DNA of 64,000 nucleotides from NCBI GenBank assembly GCA_007132975.1, contig SLNO01000046.1, positions 62,001 to 126,000 of the forward strand. Direction: 5' to 3'. Within the stretch, counting starts at the first letter, position 1. Each line of letters starts with the position of its first letter. A program made the translations under genes and the position numbers. The notes beneath the pieces were generated by a model. It saw only the letters and a program-made list of their open reading frames with translations. It was not told where the DNA came from and ran no database searches. This DNA is from Balneolales bacterium. Lineage in GTDB: Bacteria > Bacteroidota > Rhodothermia > Balneolales > Natronogracilivirgulaceae. Below are positions 16,399-24,771 of the stretch, one piece after another.

Positions 16399-17600
16399 AC
16401 GTTCAGCCGGGAGGCGCGGAAAGCCGGCATCCATCCTGCCGCCAGGCCTATGAGCGCCAGCACGGCAAAGGCGATGAGTCCGACCGCCGGCGTAAACTGC
16501 GGCGTGCCAACATACTCCCGGATCGGGATGTACTGCATGGCGCCCACAATGGCCCAGCCGATTAGATATCCGATGGCGGCCCCGATACCGACCAGCAGGA
16601 AGGTTTCGCCGAAGAAATTGGCCAAAATGGTGGTGCGACGCGCCCCGACCGACCGCCGGATGCCAATCTCCTTCATGCGCTCCTGCACCACCACGAACAT
16701 GATGTTGGCCACCCCGATGCCGCCGACGGCCAGGGTCACGAATCCGATGATGCCCATGAACGAGTTGAATCCGATCTGGAACCAGCGCACGAACGCCCAG
16801 AAGTCGCTGGTGTCCCAGATAAGCAGGGTGTCGGTGTCGGCCGGATCGAACCGGTGCCTCTGCGCCATGACCTGTTGCACCTGATCCTTTACGTGCGCAC
16901 CAGCACGCGGATCATCAACCTGGTACAGTATGTTGCTGATGTAGTCGGTACCAAACAGCGTGGAATAGGTGGTCAGGGGAATGAACGCGCGGTCTTCGTC
17001 GCGCTGCCCGTAGGATGATTCCTGGGTCTTGGGCTGCATCACCCCGATGACCGTGAAAGGGGTCTGGTTCACGAAGACCTGTTTGCCGACCGCTTCTTCA
17101 TCCCCGAAAAGCAGTTCCTTGAGCTGATCGCCGATGAAAATGACCCGCCGCTGCTCCTCGATGTCACGCTCGTTGATCCAGCGTCCGCCCTTCTGCTCAA
17201 AAATGTTCCGCATCTCGGAGTAGACGACCGGGATTCCGGTGAGCTGAGGAGTGTTGCGCCGGTCGCCGTACCGCAGTTCGGCGTTCCAGGTGGTGTATTC
17301 GGGTGCAATCTGACTGATCTGGGGGATGTTCTGCTTGAGCGCCCAGGCATCATCTTCCCGGAACCGGACCTGACGGCCAATGCCGTACCCTTCATAGGGC
17401 ATGGTTGTGCGCGATCCGAACACCAGCACGATCTGCTCCCCCATCCCTCGGAAATTGCGCTGGAGCTGGTCGCCAAGCCCCATACCGAAGGCAAGCAGAA
17501 TGATCAGCGTAGCCGTTCCCCACATGATCCCGAAAAGGGTCAGGAACGTGCGCAGGCGCTGCTTGTTGATGGTCTGGAAGAAGTCCTTCAGGAAGTTCAT
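16380..17600 (-). CDS. MacB/FtsX-type ABC transporter permease (first of pair)
   Basis: A 406-residue inner-membrane permease, homologous in layout to the next gene downstream: N-terminal helix (about 20-42, FLTLFGIMWGTATLIILLAF), a MacB_PCD periplasmic domain (about 45-275), and an FtsX domain with helices near 285-310, 330-358 and 375-398. The conserved coupling loop is QERMKEIGIRRSVGARR. The start is ATG at 17598-17600 (MNFLKDFF), which aligns with the other permease; 62 further in-frame codons upstream overlap the adaptor gene and are not credible. It begins 19 bases after the adaptor stop. No ATPase domain is present. Its stop codon lies inside a 17-bp tandem repeat array. Confidence 0.9.
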   Translation of the reverse strand: MNFLKDFFQTINKQRLRTFLTLFGIMWGTATLIILLAFGMGLGDQLQRNFRGMGEQIVLVFGSRTTMPYEGYGIGRQVRFREDDAWALKQNIPQISQIAPEYTTWNAELRYGDRRNTPQLTGIPVVYSEMRNIFEQKGGRWINERDIEEQRRVIFIGDQLKELLFGDEEAVGKQVFVNQTPFTVIGVMQPKTQESSYGQRDEDRAFIPLTTYSTLFGTDYISNILYQVDDPRAGAHVKDQVQQVMAQRHRFDPADTDTLLIWDTSDFWAFVRWFQIGFNSFMGIIGFVTLAVGGIGVANIMFVVVQERMKEIGIRRSVGARRTTILANFFGETFLLVGIGAAIGYLIGWAIVGAMQYIPIREYVGTPQFTPAVGLIAFAVLALIGLAAGWMPAFRASRLNVIECLK

Positions 17601-17619
17601 TGCTTCAGGCGTGGGTTTT

Positions 17620-18720
17620 TTAATTTGTAGCCAATGACCGGAGCGGTTTTTCAAGCACCACATCGCCCTCCTCGAGTCCTTCGACGACTTCAACATGTAT
17701 GGCATCGCTGAGCCCGAGCTTAACTTCGGTTTCCTGTCGGCCGTTTTCACCTCGTGAAGGGATGTCCACAACGCTTCGGTTGTCAAGGTAGGTGACCACC
17801 CGCTCGGGGATGATCAGCACGTCTTCACGCCGGTCGATCACCACATTGGCATTGGCGGAATAGCCTGCCCTCAAGATGTGGCCGTCATCATCCGTGATGC
17901 GGACTTCCACAGGAAAAACGGTGCTGTTCTCGCGGGTGGTAGCCTTGAGCGATATGCGGGTGAGCTCTCCGCGGACCTGCGCGCCGGGAAGCGCCCCGAC
18001 GCGTATCTCGGCCAGCATGCCTTCACGGAGCTTGCCGACATCGATCTCATCCACAGTGCCTTTGAAAAGCAAGTCGTCCATACGCGCCAGGGTCATGAGC
18101 GGAGTGCCGGCCTGGTAGGATGTGAGCGGCACGATCGGGTCACCGATATCCACCATTTTTTCGAGGATGTAGCCGGAGGTCGGCGCTTTGATCACGCTTT
18201 CGATCAGTGTCTCGCCGATCAGGATGCGGCCCGACTCCAGCAGTTCAAGCCGTTCGCGATTCAGCTGCACGTTGATCTCGGCGTCCCTGACATTGCGCTG
18301 CAGGTTCTGGTAGTCATGGTCCGAGACCATGTCGCGTTCACGCAGCTGCGCCATGCGGAACATCTCGCGCTGAAGGTTGTCAAGGCTGATCTCGGCCCGT
18401 TCCACGTTGCGCTTGGCCTCGGCGAGTTCGAGCGGAGTCGGGTCCGGACGGATTTCCAGCAACGGCTGGCCCTCTTCTACATAGTCGCCGGGTTCGGCAT
18501 AGACTTTGTTGACCACTCCGGAGATCTTGGATTTGACTTCAATCTCATTGCGGGGTTCGATCTTGCCGACAGCCAGGGCGAACTCCACCAAATCACCCCT
18601 TTCCACCTTGACCTGGTCATTCTTATCGGAATTTTCGTTGCCGTTGCCGGAGGTGTAAACCCATGCTGCTGCGGCACCTGCCACGATGATGATTCCGGCT
18701 GTGATGAGTATGCGTTTCAT
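17620..18720 (-). CDS. HlyD/MacA-type periplasmic adaptor protein
   Basis: This 366-residue adaptor links an inner-membrane exporter to an outer-membrane channel. Residues 5-23 form a membrane anchor (ILITAGIIIVAGAAAAWVY). A split lipoyl/barrel-sandwich domain follows, with VKSKISGVVNKVYAEPGDYV near 63. A coiled-coil hairpin (about 95-160), the second lipoyl half and a beta-barrel plus membrane-proximal domain complete it. The start at 18718-18720 is preferred because the longer reading adds polar residues before the anchor. It leads the operon with two MacB-type permeases, as in macAB systems. No outer-membrane TolC partner or ATPase is encoded nearby. A 12-bp inverted repeat lies 37-99 bases upstream of the start. 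Confidence 0.92.
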   Translation of the reverse strand: MKRILITAGIIIVAGAAAAWVYTSGNGNENSDKNDQVKVERGDLVEFALAVGKIEPRNEIEVKSKISGVVNKVYAEPGDYVEEGQPLLEIRPDPTPLELAEAKRNVERAEISLDNLQREMFRMAQLRERDMVSDHDYQNLQRNVRDAEINVQLNRERLELLESGRILIGETLIESVIKAPTSGYILEKMVDIGDPIVPLTSYQAGTPLMTLARMDDLLFKGTVDEIDVGKLREGMLAEIRVGALPGAQVRGELTRISLKATTRENSTVFPVEVRITDDDGHILRAGYSANANVVIDRREDVLIIPERVVTYLDNRSVVDIPSRGENGRQETEVKLGLSDAIHVEVVEGLEEGDVVLEKPLRSLATN

Positions 18721-19170
18721 GTGATTGTGTGTTTTTCGATTTATGAGGTCACATAGAATGTCCATGACGATTGGAATCTTGTTCCTGTGAATCAGGGATG
18801 ATGCCCGGTCATGGACATTTCATTTATAATATCTTTTTTGTGCTGGTTTATACTGAATAAGGTGCTAGATCCGTATTTTGGTCGTTCTGGTCCGCTATAC
18901 GCGGCGCCATGCGAAAAGGTTGCCGGCCATTTTTCTTTTTTCCCGGCAAGCCATTGAACCGGAGAAGGAAGCACGGCATGAAGCAGCCGTGAAATACAGA
19001 TAAATGTCAGGAAATAGTAACTTTAAAAATCTGTTGTCTGTGTCTTTATTTTCCTTTATCCGTATACTTCACACCCTAAAAGCTGGTTTTTATCTTTTTT
19101 GTGAATCCTGAGAGAGATATTCCCGTATAGGATAGGATTTCCCACATCAACATCTAACCGAAACGAACGC
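18721..19170. other. Divergent intergenic region, adaptor operon versus M16 protease
   Basis: These 450 bases hold no credible gene. They contain the 12-bp inverted repeat at 18757-18819 and AT-rich stretches near 18823-18840 and 19020-19105, where promoters for both directions are likely. I cannot assign -10/-35 elements with confidence. Confidence 0.6.
18757..18819. promoter_or_regulatory. Perfect 12-bp inverted repeat upstream of the exporter operon
   Basis: AATGTCCATGAC (18757-18768) and its exact reverse complement GTCATGGACATT (18808-18819) are separated by 39 bases. They lie 37-99 bases before the adaptor start. A related 16-base string occurs at 33200-33215, ahead of the deoA-pspA operon. 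Either a paired operator or a leader hairpin is possible. Confidence 0.55.
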
Positions 19171-20763
19171 ATGATACCACTAACTATCCCGTCTCAGAAT
19201 CGGAAACTGCATGCAACAGAGAGGCATACGCAATCAAGCAGAACCTGGCCGCATCAGCTGTTGCGCCGCCTTCTGCCTGTCCTTGTCCTGGCAGCCTGTT
19301 CTGTAACTCACCTGCAGGCACAGACGCTCGAGACCATCGAGCAGAGAGTCACCGAGTTCACACTCGACAACGGCCTGCATTTCATCATCATCCAGCGGGA
19401 TGTTGCTCCCGTGGCAAGTTTCGTCACCCACGTTAATGTCGGTTCGGTCAACGAGCAGATCGGTCAGACCGGCCTTACCCACGTCTTTGAGCACATGGCC
19501 TTCAAAGGTTCCACCACCATTGGCACCACAAATTGGGAAGAGGAGCAGAAGGTCATTGCCAGGATGGATGATATCTACAGTGCATGGCTTCTGGAGTCGC
19601 GAAGAGCCGAGCCGGATCAGGAGAAGGTCGACCGCCTTTGGGCGGAGTTCCAGGAGCTGCAAGAAGAAGCCGGACAGTTTGTGGTCAACAACGAATTCAG
19701 CCAGATTGTGGAGCGTGAGGGCGCCGTAGGCCTCAATGCTTTCGTCTCAGCCGATGAAACCGCCTTTTTCTACAGCCTTCCGCAGCACAAAGCGGAACTC
19801 TGGTTCGCACTAGAAGCCGACCGGTTCATCAATCCGGTGATGCGCGAGTTCTATGTTGAAAAGGATGTGATCATGGAAGAGCGACGAGACCGCATCGACA
19901 ATTCACCGTTTGGCAGGCTCATGGAGGAATTCGTATCCACGGCATTCTCCGCGTTCCCTTACAAGCACCTGCCCATCGGCTGGCCGTCAGACATCGAGGC
20001 CGTCACCATTCAGAATGCGCTGGATTTTTACGAGCGGCATTATGTGCCATCCAACATGACCATTTCCATTGCCGGCGATGTTGACCCGGCTGAGATGCGC
20101 AGGCTGGCGGAAAAGCATTTCGGGCCCATGCGCGCCGGTGCCCCGCCTCCGAGGGTAACGACCATTGAGCCCGAACAAAGAGGCGAGCGTCGTTTCGTCA
20201 TCGAAGAGGACTCGCAACCCATTCTGATGATCGGTTATCATTCTGTGGATGTCAACCATTCTGATGCCGTGGCGTTGAGTATCCTGAGCGGTGTACTTTT
20301 CCAGGGACGCACATCCCGCCTCTACCGCAGGCTCGTCACCGAAGAGCAGAAAGCGTTGCAGATCGGTGGCCAGAACGGGTTTCCCGGCAGCAAATACCCC
20401 GGTCTGTTCATCATTTTCGCCATCCCGAACCAGGGAGTGGATCTGGCGGACATTGAAGAAGCCGTGTACGAGGAACTCGACCGTATCCGTGAGGGTGACA
20501 TCGATGAAAGGGAGATTGAAAGGATCCGGACCAATGCCCGCGCATCGGCCATCCGCAGCCTCTCATCAAATCAGGGAATGGCACTCGGCTTTGCACAGGC
20601 GCATGCCCAAAGAGGCGACTGGCGCGCCGTATTCAGGGACCTTGACATCATGGATACAATTACAGCCGATGACCTGCAGCGCGTTGTAGAAACCTACTTC
20701 CGCAAGCAGACCCGTACCGTCGGATATATCCGCACCCTCGAAGAAGCCACGGCATCTAATTAA
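19171..20763 (+). CDS. M16 family zinc metallopeptidase, catalytically intact
   Basis: A 530-residue exported insulinase-like protease. It has an N-terminal signal region ending ...LPVLVLAACSVTHLQAQ, which could be a lipobox (LAAC) or an ordinary signal peptide. The inverted zinc motif HVFEH lies near residue 104, followed about 75 residues later by the metal-binding glutamate in FALEADRF. A second M16_C domain covers roughly 230-420. A C-terminal M16 half without a metal site completes the fold. The next gene, 22 bases on, encodes a partner lacking the zinc motif, so the two probably form the usual active/inactive heterodimer. It likely degrades peptides in the periplasm. Confidence 0.93.
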   Translation: MIPLTIPSQNRKLHATERHTQSSRTWPHQLLRRLLPVLVLAACSVTHLQAQTLETIEQRVTEFTLDNGLHFIIIQRDVAPVASFVTHVNVGSVNEQIGQTGLTHVFEHMAFKGSTTIGTTNWEEEQKVIARMDDIYSAWLLESRRAEPDQEKVDRLWAEFQELQEEAGQFVVNNEFSQIVEREGAVGLNAFVSADETAFFYSLPQHKAELWFALEADRFINPVMREFYVEKDVIMEERRDRIDNSPFGRLMEEFVSTAFSAFPYKHLPIGWPSDIEAVTIQNALDFYERHYVPSNMTISIAGDVDPAEMRRLAEKHFGPMRAGAPPPRVTTIEPEQRGERRFVIEEDSQPILMIGYHSVDVNHSDAVALSILSGVLFQGRTSRLYRRLVTEEQKALQIGGQNGFPGSKYPGLFIIFAIPNQGVDLADIEEAVYEELDRIREGDIDEREIERIRTNARASAIRSLSSNQGMALGFAQAHAQRGDWRAVFRDLDIMDTITADDLQRVVETYFRKQTRTVGYIRTLEEATASN

Positions 20764-20785
20764 TATCTTAAAAAAGAGAATCACG

Positions 20786-22846
20786 ATGAGACAACTATCT
20801 TTATTTCTGATTTTACTCGTTATGCTCGGAGGATGCGGCACTTCCTCACCGGCGTTGCAGAGTCCTGTAGAGGGGCTCGAGTTCCCTGAGCCCAAATCAT
20901 TTGCAACCCCTGAAGTGGAGCGTTTCTCCTATAACGGGATCGAGTTTTTTCTGCTTCGGGACCAGGAGCTGCCCCTCATTACAGTCAACACACTGATCAA
21001 TGGCGGGTCATGGCTTGAACCTGGTGAAAAAACCGGGCTCGCCTCCGTCACAGGCACAGTACTTCGTTCCGGTGGTTCCCATCAGTATCCTGAGGAAGAC
21101 CTCAATGAGCTGCTGGAGTTCCGCGCGGCCAGTATGGAAACATCTTTCGGCTTGACCAACGGATCGGCGCGCATGGACGTGCTCAAGGAAGATTTCGACG
21201 AAATGCTGCCCGTATTCACCGATCTGCTCAAAAATCCTCTCTTCCCCCAGGAGCGGATTGACCTTGCAAAAACACAGCGGAGGACTGCTATTTCCCGCCG
21301 AAATGAAGAGGCCTCTTCCGTGGCGGGCCGAGAATTCCGGAAACTGATCTATGGACCGGAATCTGTTTATGCAAGGATTGTTGAATACGCCACGCTGGAC
21401 AACATCACCAGGGAAGATATCATCGCATTCCATGGGGAAATTCTCAAAGGGAGCAATATGCTTGTTGGTGTGATCGGCGATTTCGATCCCGAAACCATCA
21501 GGACCCGGCTTGAAGAGGCTTACGGAGTTTTCGAGCCGGGGGAGCCTGTAGAAATGGACATGCCGGAAGTGGACTATGAATTCGAACCAGGCTTCTACTT
21601 CGCCCACAAGGGCGACATGAACCAGAGCCAAATCAGGATGGGTCACATTGGAGGCTATCGCGATAATCCCGATTATGCGGCTCTGCAATTAATGAATCAG
21701 ATCCTGAGTGGAGGTTTTTCCGGACGGCTGCTCCAGGAAGTTCGTACCGAACAGGGTCTCGCGTACAGTGTTTACGGTTCCTTCTCCAGCAATGTCCGCT
21801 ATCCGGGCATGTTTTTTACCGGGCTGAGTACGGCTGCCGAAAACACCTATGATGCCTACCACGCAACAATGCATCAAATCCGCAGGCTTCAGGACGAACG
21901 GGTTACCCAGCAGGAGCTGGACGAGACTCGTGAACGTATGTTCAACCGGATCATCTTCCGGTATGACAGCTACGCGCGCATACTTGCCGAGCAGATCAGC
22001 AATTACAATCTCGGACTCCCAGAGGATGCCTTCGAACAATATATCGAACAGGTAAGGCAGGTTACTGTTGATGACATATACCGTGTTGCCAATGAGTACC
22101 TGCAGCCGGACAATATGAAGGTGCTCATTGTCGGCAACCGGGGGCTCATTGAAGACCAGCTGGAGCGTATCGGAGCTTTTGAAGAAATTGACATCAGCAT
22201 ACCAAGGCCGGGTGCCGAGCGTGCCGCCGTGGAAGGTGATGCTGAAGCAGGAAGAGAGTGGCTGCACAGGGTTGCCGACGCCATTATTGAGGATGGCACC
22301 GAGATTGGTACCCTTGTCCTGAAAGGTACCCAGTACGTGCAGACTCCCCAGGGTGAGATGTCCCTGCAGGTCGCCTCCAGAATAACCTTCCCCGATGCCA
22401 TGACCATGGAGATATCAACACCCATGGGCAGTCAGGTTATTGAAGTAGCCGATGGTACGGGAGTTGTGCGTATGGGCGGGCAGGAACAGCCTCTTCCATC
22501 CGCATTTGTAGAGTCTATCATGGATGAGATCAAAAAGGATCCGGTTTACCTGGCAATGATGGCCGATGAGCTTCAGGCATCTTTGATCGGATCGGACGAT
22601 AATTCTGTTATGATTCATATCAGCGGTGAATTTGATGTCACCATGCGTGTCTCTACCGATAACATGCTGCCAGTTGAAATCTCCTATTCACAATTTGATG
22701 CAAACCAGGGTCGGGATGTGGATATGACCGTCTTCCTGGATGAATGGACCTGGAGCAACGGCGTGCGAATTGCCTATGACCAGAAACGTTATTCGGACGG
22801 AGAAATGGCCAGCCGCACGCAAGTGCGCGAACACCACGTTGAATAG
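20786..22846 (+). CDS. M16-like lipoprotein, inactive subunit with C-terminal LolA-like extension
   Basis: A 686-residue lipoprotein: signal peptide with lipobox LGGC (cysteine near residue 18). An M16 domain follows in which the HxxEH position near residue 87 reads SVTGT (in GLASVTGTVLRSGG), so zinc cannot be bound. The second M16 half includes GGFSGRLLQEVRTEQGLAYSV near 315. After about residue 480 there is an extra domain of roughly 200 residues made of alternating beta-strand segments (GTQYVQTPQGEMSLQ, MTMEISTPMGSQ, FLDEW near 650). It resembles LolA/outer-membrane-lipoprotein-sorting folds; that assignment is inferred. It partners the upstream active M16 gene and a hairpin follows the gene. 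Confidence 0.87.
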   Translation: MRQLSLFLILLVMLGGCGTSSPALQSPVEGLEFPEPKSFATPEVERFSYNGIEFFLLRDQELPLITVNTLINGGSWLEPGEKTGLASVTGTVLRSGGSHQYPEEDLNELLEFRAASMETSFGLTNGSARMDVLKEDFDEMLPVFTDLLKNPLFPQERIDLAKTQRRTAISRRNEEASSVAGREFRKLIYGPESVYARIVEYATLDNITREDIIAFHGEILKGSNMLVGVIGDFDPETIRTRLEEAYGVFEPGEPVEMDMPEVDYEFEPGFYFAHKGDMNQSQIRMGHIGGYRDNPDYAALQLMNQILSGGFSGRLLQEVRTEQGLAYSVYGSFSSNVRYPGMFFTGLSTAAENTYDAYHATMHQIRRLQDERVTQQELDETRERMFNRIIFRYDSYARILAEQISNYNLGLPEDAFEQYIEQVRQVTVDDIYRVANEYLQPDNMKVLIVGNRGLIEDQLERIGAFEEIDISIPRPGAERAAVEGDAEAGREWLHRVADAIIEDGTEIGTLVLKGTQYVQTPQGEMSLQVASRITFPDAMTMEISTPMGSQVIEVADGTGVVRMGGQEQPLPSAFVESIMDEIKKDPVYLAMMADELQASLIGSDDNSVMIHISGEFDVTMRVSTDNMLPVEISYSQFDANQGRDVDMTVFLDEWTWSNGVRIAYDQKRYSDGEMASRTQVREHHVE

Positions 22847-23275
22847 CTGGTATTCTTTTTGTATCATAAATGCCCTGACGGAACGGCCGGTCACGTAAAA
22901 CAAGCTTGTTACCGGCCTTTCTGTCAGATTTTAATGTTTCAGGCAATTTTTAAAGCAATCATCAGTTACACAAAAGCAATTTGCATAAGTCTGAAATACT
23001 TATAAATTAATCAATAACAATCACATATCGGGAACCCCTTGTTGGGGCTGATCCTGATTACTCTTTCAACTGTTACTGTTCTGCATCAGCTGCCTGACTT
23101 GATTGGAATGCAAGTCTGTTAACCTGATCTGGCGTTAATTAACTGGCCGGATTGTTTCTGGCATCGATGCTAAATTAAGGCTTCGTCCGCCACCAATGTG
23201 ACAATTCGTCGCATTGCATCATTCCAATGAATAGAGGCATGGACAAGCCGTGGACTTCTAAACAAGGAGATTGCA
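22847..23275 (+). other. Long leader/intergenic region before the KamA-like gene
   Basis: No gene is supported in these 429 bases. They contain a candidate terminator just after the M16 pair and an AT-rich block at 22980-23030. A small hairpin CCCC-TTGTT-GGGG lies at 23035-23047 and a ribosome site AAGGAG at 23264-23269. The long distance may mean a promoter far upstream of the KamA-like gene or a structured leader; I recognise no known riboswitch. Confidence 0.5.
22885..22920 (+). terminator. Candidate terminator after the M16 pair
   Basis: GGCCGGT (22885-22891) pairs perfectly with ACCGGCC (22911-22917), and the spacer contains the self-complementary AACAAGCTTGTT (22899-22910). Only three T follow before CTG, so termination may be weak. 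Confidence 0.42.
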
Positions 23276-24757
23276 TTGTCATACTCTGAATTCAAGCCAA
23301 AAGAATCATTTTTTGTCGAAGGGAAAGCACCCAAATACAAATCCTTTAATCTCAGGACTTTTGAAAAAATCCCACAGGTGCAAAATCTTCCGGAAGATGT
23401 CCGGTTTGACATTCGTGTCGTTGGGAACGTGCTGCCCTTCAAGGTCAATAATTATGTAATTGAACAGCTCATAGACTGGGACAATATCCCCGAAGATCCG
23501 ATGTTCCAGCTGACATTTCCCCAAAAGACAATGCTCAAGGAGCGTCACTACGACAAAATGGCTGCCGCACTTCAAAATGGGGCTTCAAGACAAGAGATAA
23601 CGGCAACGGCAAATGAGATCCGCATGCAGCTGAATCCTCATCCTGCCGGACAGAAAGATGAAAACACTCCGCAGTTTGGCTGCGAGACTCTGGATGGCAT
23701 GCAGCACAAATATCAGGAAACTGCCTTGTTTTTCCCAAGCCAGGGCCAGACCTGCCACGCTTACTGCACCTTCTGCTTCCGGTGGCCCCAATTCGTGGGC
23801 ATTGACGAACTCAAGTTTGCCATGAAAGAGTCCGAACTCCTTGTTGCTTACCTCAAAGAGCATCCGGAAGTGACCGACGTACTGTTTACCGGTGGTGATC
23901 CCATGATCATGAAGGCAAGGGTACTGGCATCCTACATAGAACCGCTCCTTGAAGCGGACCTTCCCAACCTCAGGACTATCCGGATAGGAACCAAGGGATT
24001 GGCCTACTGGCCATACAAATTTGTCACTGAAAACGATGCTGACGAAATGCTGGACCTGTTCCGAAAGGTCACGGATTCCGGACTGCATCTGGCTTTGATG
24101 GGACATTACTCCAATCCGGTTGAGCTTGAAACGGAAATTCACAAAGAAGCGGTAAAGAGAATCCGCTCCACAGGCGCGCAGATCCGGACACAATCGCCCT
24201 TGCTTCGACATATCAACGACTCCTCTGACGTCTGGGCGGAGATGTGGCGCGAGCAGGTACAACAAGGCATGATCCCCTACTACATGTTTGTGGTACGAGA
24301 CACTGGCGCCCGACACCACTTTGACATTCCTCTGGAAAGGGCTTGGCAGATCTTCCGTGGGGCTTTCAAGCAGGTTAGCGGCATCGCCCGGACTGTGCGC
24401 GGTCCCAGCATGTCGGCCGGGCCCGGGAAAGTGCATGTTCTGGGTGTGAATGAAGTAGCCGGAGAAAAAGTTTTCACCCTTCAGTTCCTTCAGTCCCGCA
24501 ATCCTGACTGGAGTGGGCGCCCCTTCTTCGCCAAATACAACAAAGACGCGGTCTGGCTCGACGATCTGGAACCCGCTTTCGGAGAAAATGAATTCTTCTT
24601 TGAAAAAGAATATCGCAGAAAAGTGAAGGAAGATGCCAGAATTGGAAGTGAAAACGGAAACGGTTATGCCAACATAAACCGGAACAACCTGAACGGAAGC
24701 AGAAAAAGCACCAAGCCGGTCGACGACCTCAAAAAAATCCTTGAGGAGGTTAACTGA
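23276..24757 (+). CDS. KamA-family radical SAM protein (lysine 2,3-aminomutase-like)
   Basis: A 493-residue radical SAM enzyme with a 4Fe-4S site C160-H-A-Y-C164-T-F-C167 (CxxxCxxC). The SAM-binding segment VLFTGGDPMIMK follows near residue 203. The PLP-lysine region of aminomutases appears as SAGPGKV near residue 382, instead of the usual PGGGGK. Family members move the alpha-amino group of lysine or glutamate to the beta carbon, giving beta-amino acids that can serve as osmolytes. The residues after the iron-sulfur motif (FRWPQF) differ from classical KamA (usually TRRR-like), so the substrate is uncertain. Start is TTG at 23276, supported by AAGGAG six bases upstream. The C-terminal 70 residues are charged and asparagine-rich. 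Confidence 0.85.
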   Translation: MSYSEFKPKESFFVEGKAPKYKSFNLRTFEKIPQVQNLPEDVRFDIRVVGNVLPFKVNNYVIEQLIDWDNIPEDPMFQLTFPQKTMLKERHYDKMAAALQNGASRQEITATANEIRMQLNPHPAGQKDENTPQFGCETLDGMQHKYQETALFFPSQGQTCHAYCTFCFRWPQFVGIDELKFAMKESELLVAYLKEHPEVTDVLFTGGDPMIMKARVLASYIEPLLEADLPNLRTIRIGTKGLAYWPYKFVTENDADEMLDLFRKVTDSGLHLALMGHYSNPVELETEIHKEAVKRIRSTGAQIRTQSPLLRHINDSSDVWAEMWREQVQQGMIPYYMFVVRDTGARHHFDIPLERAWQIFRGAFKQVSGIARTVRGPSMSAGPGKVHVLGVNEVAGEKVFTLQFLQSRNPDWSGRPFFAKYNKDAVWLDDLEPAFGENEFFFEKEYRRKVKEDARIGSENGNGYANINRNNLNGSRKSTKPVDDLKKILEEVN

Positions 24758-24771
24758 GCCGTTCTGAGCCC

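Noticed and set aside
22847-23275. Riboswitch in the long KamA-like leader
   Set aside because: I could not trace the conserved core of a lysine, SAM or other known riboswitch; only simple hairpins are visible.
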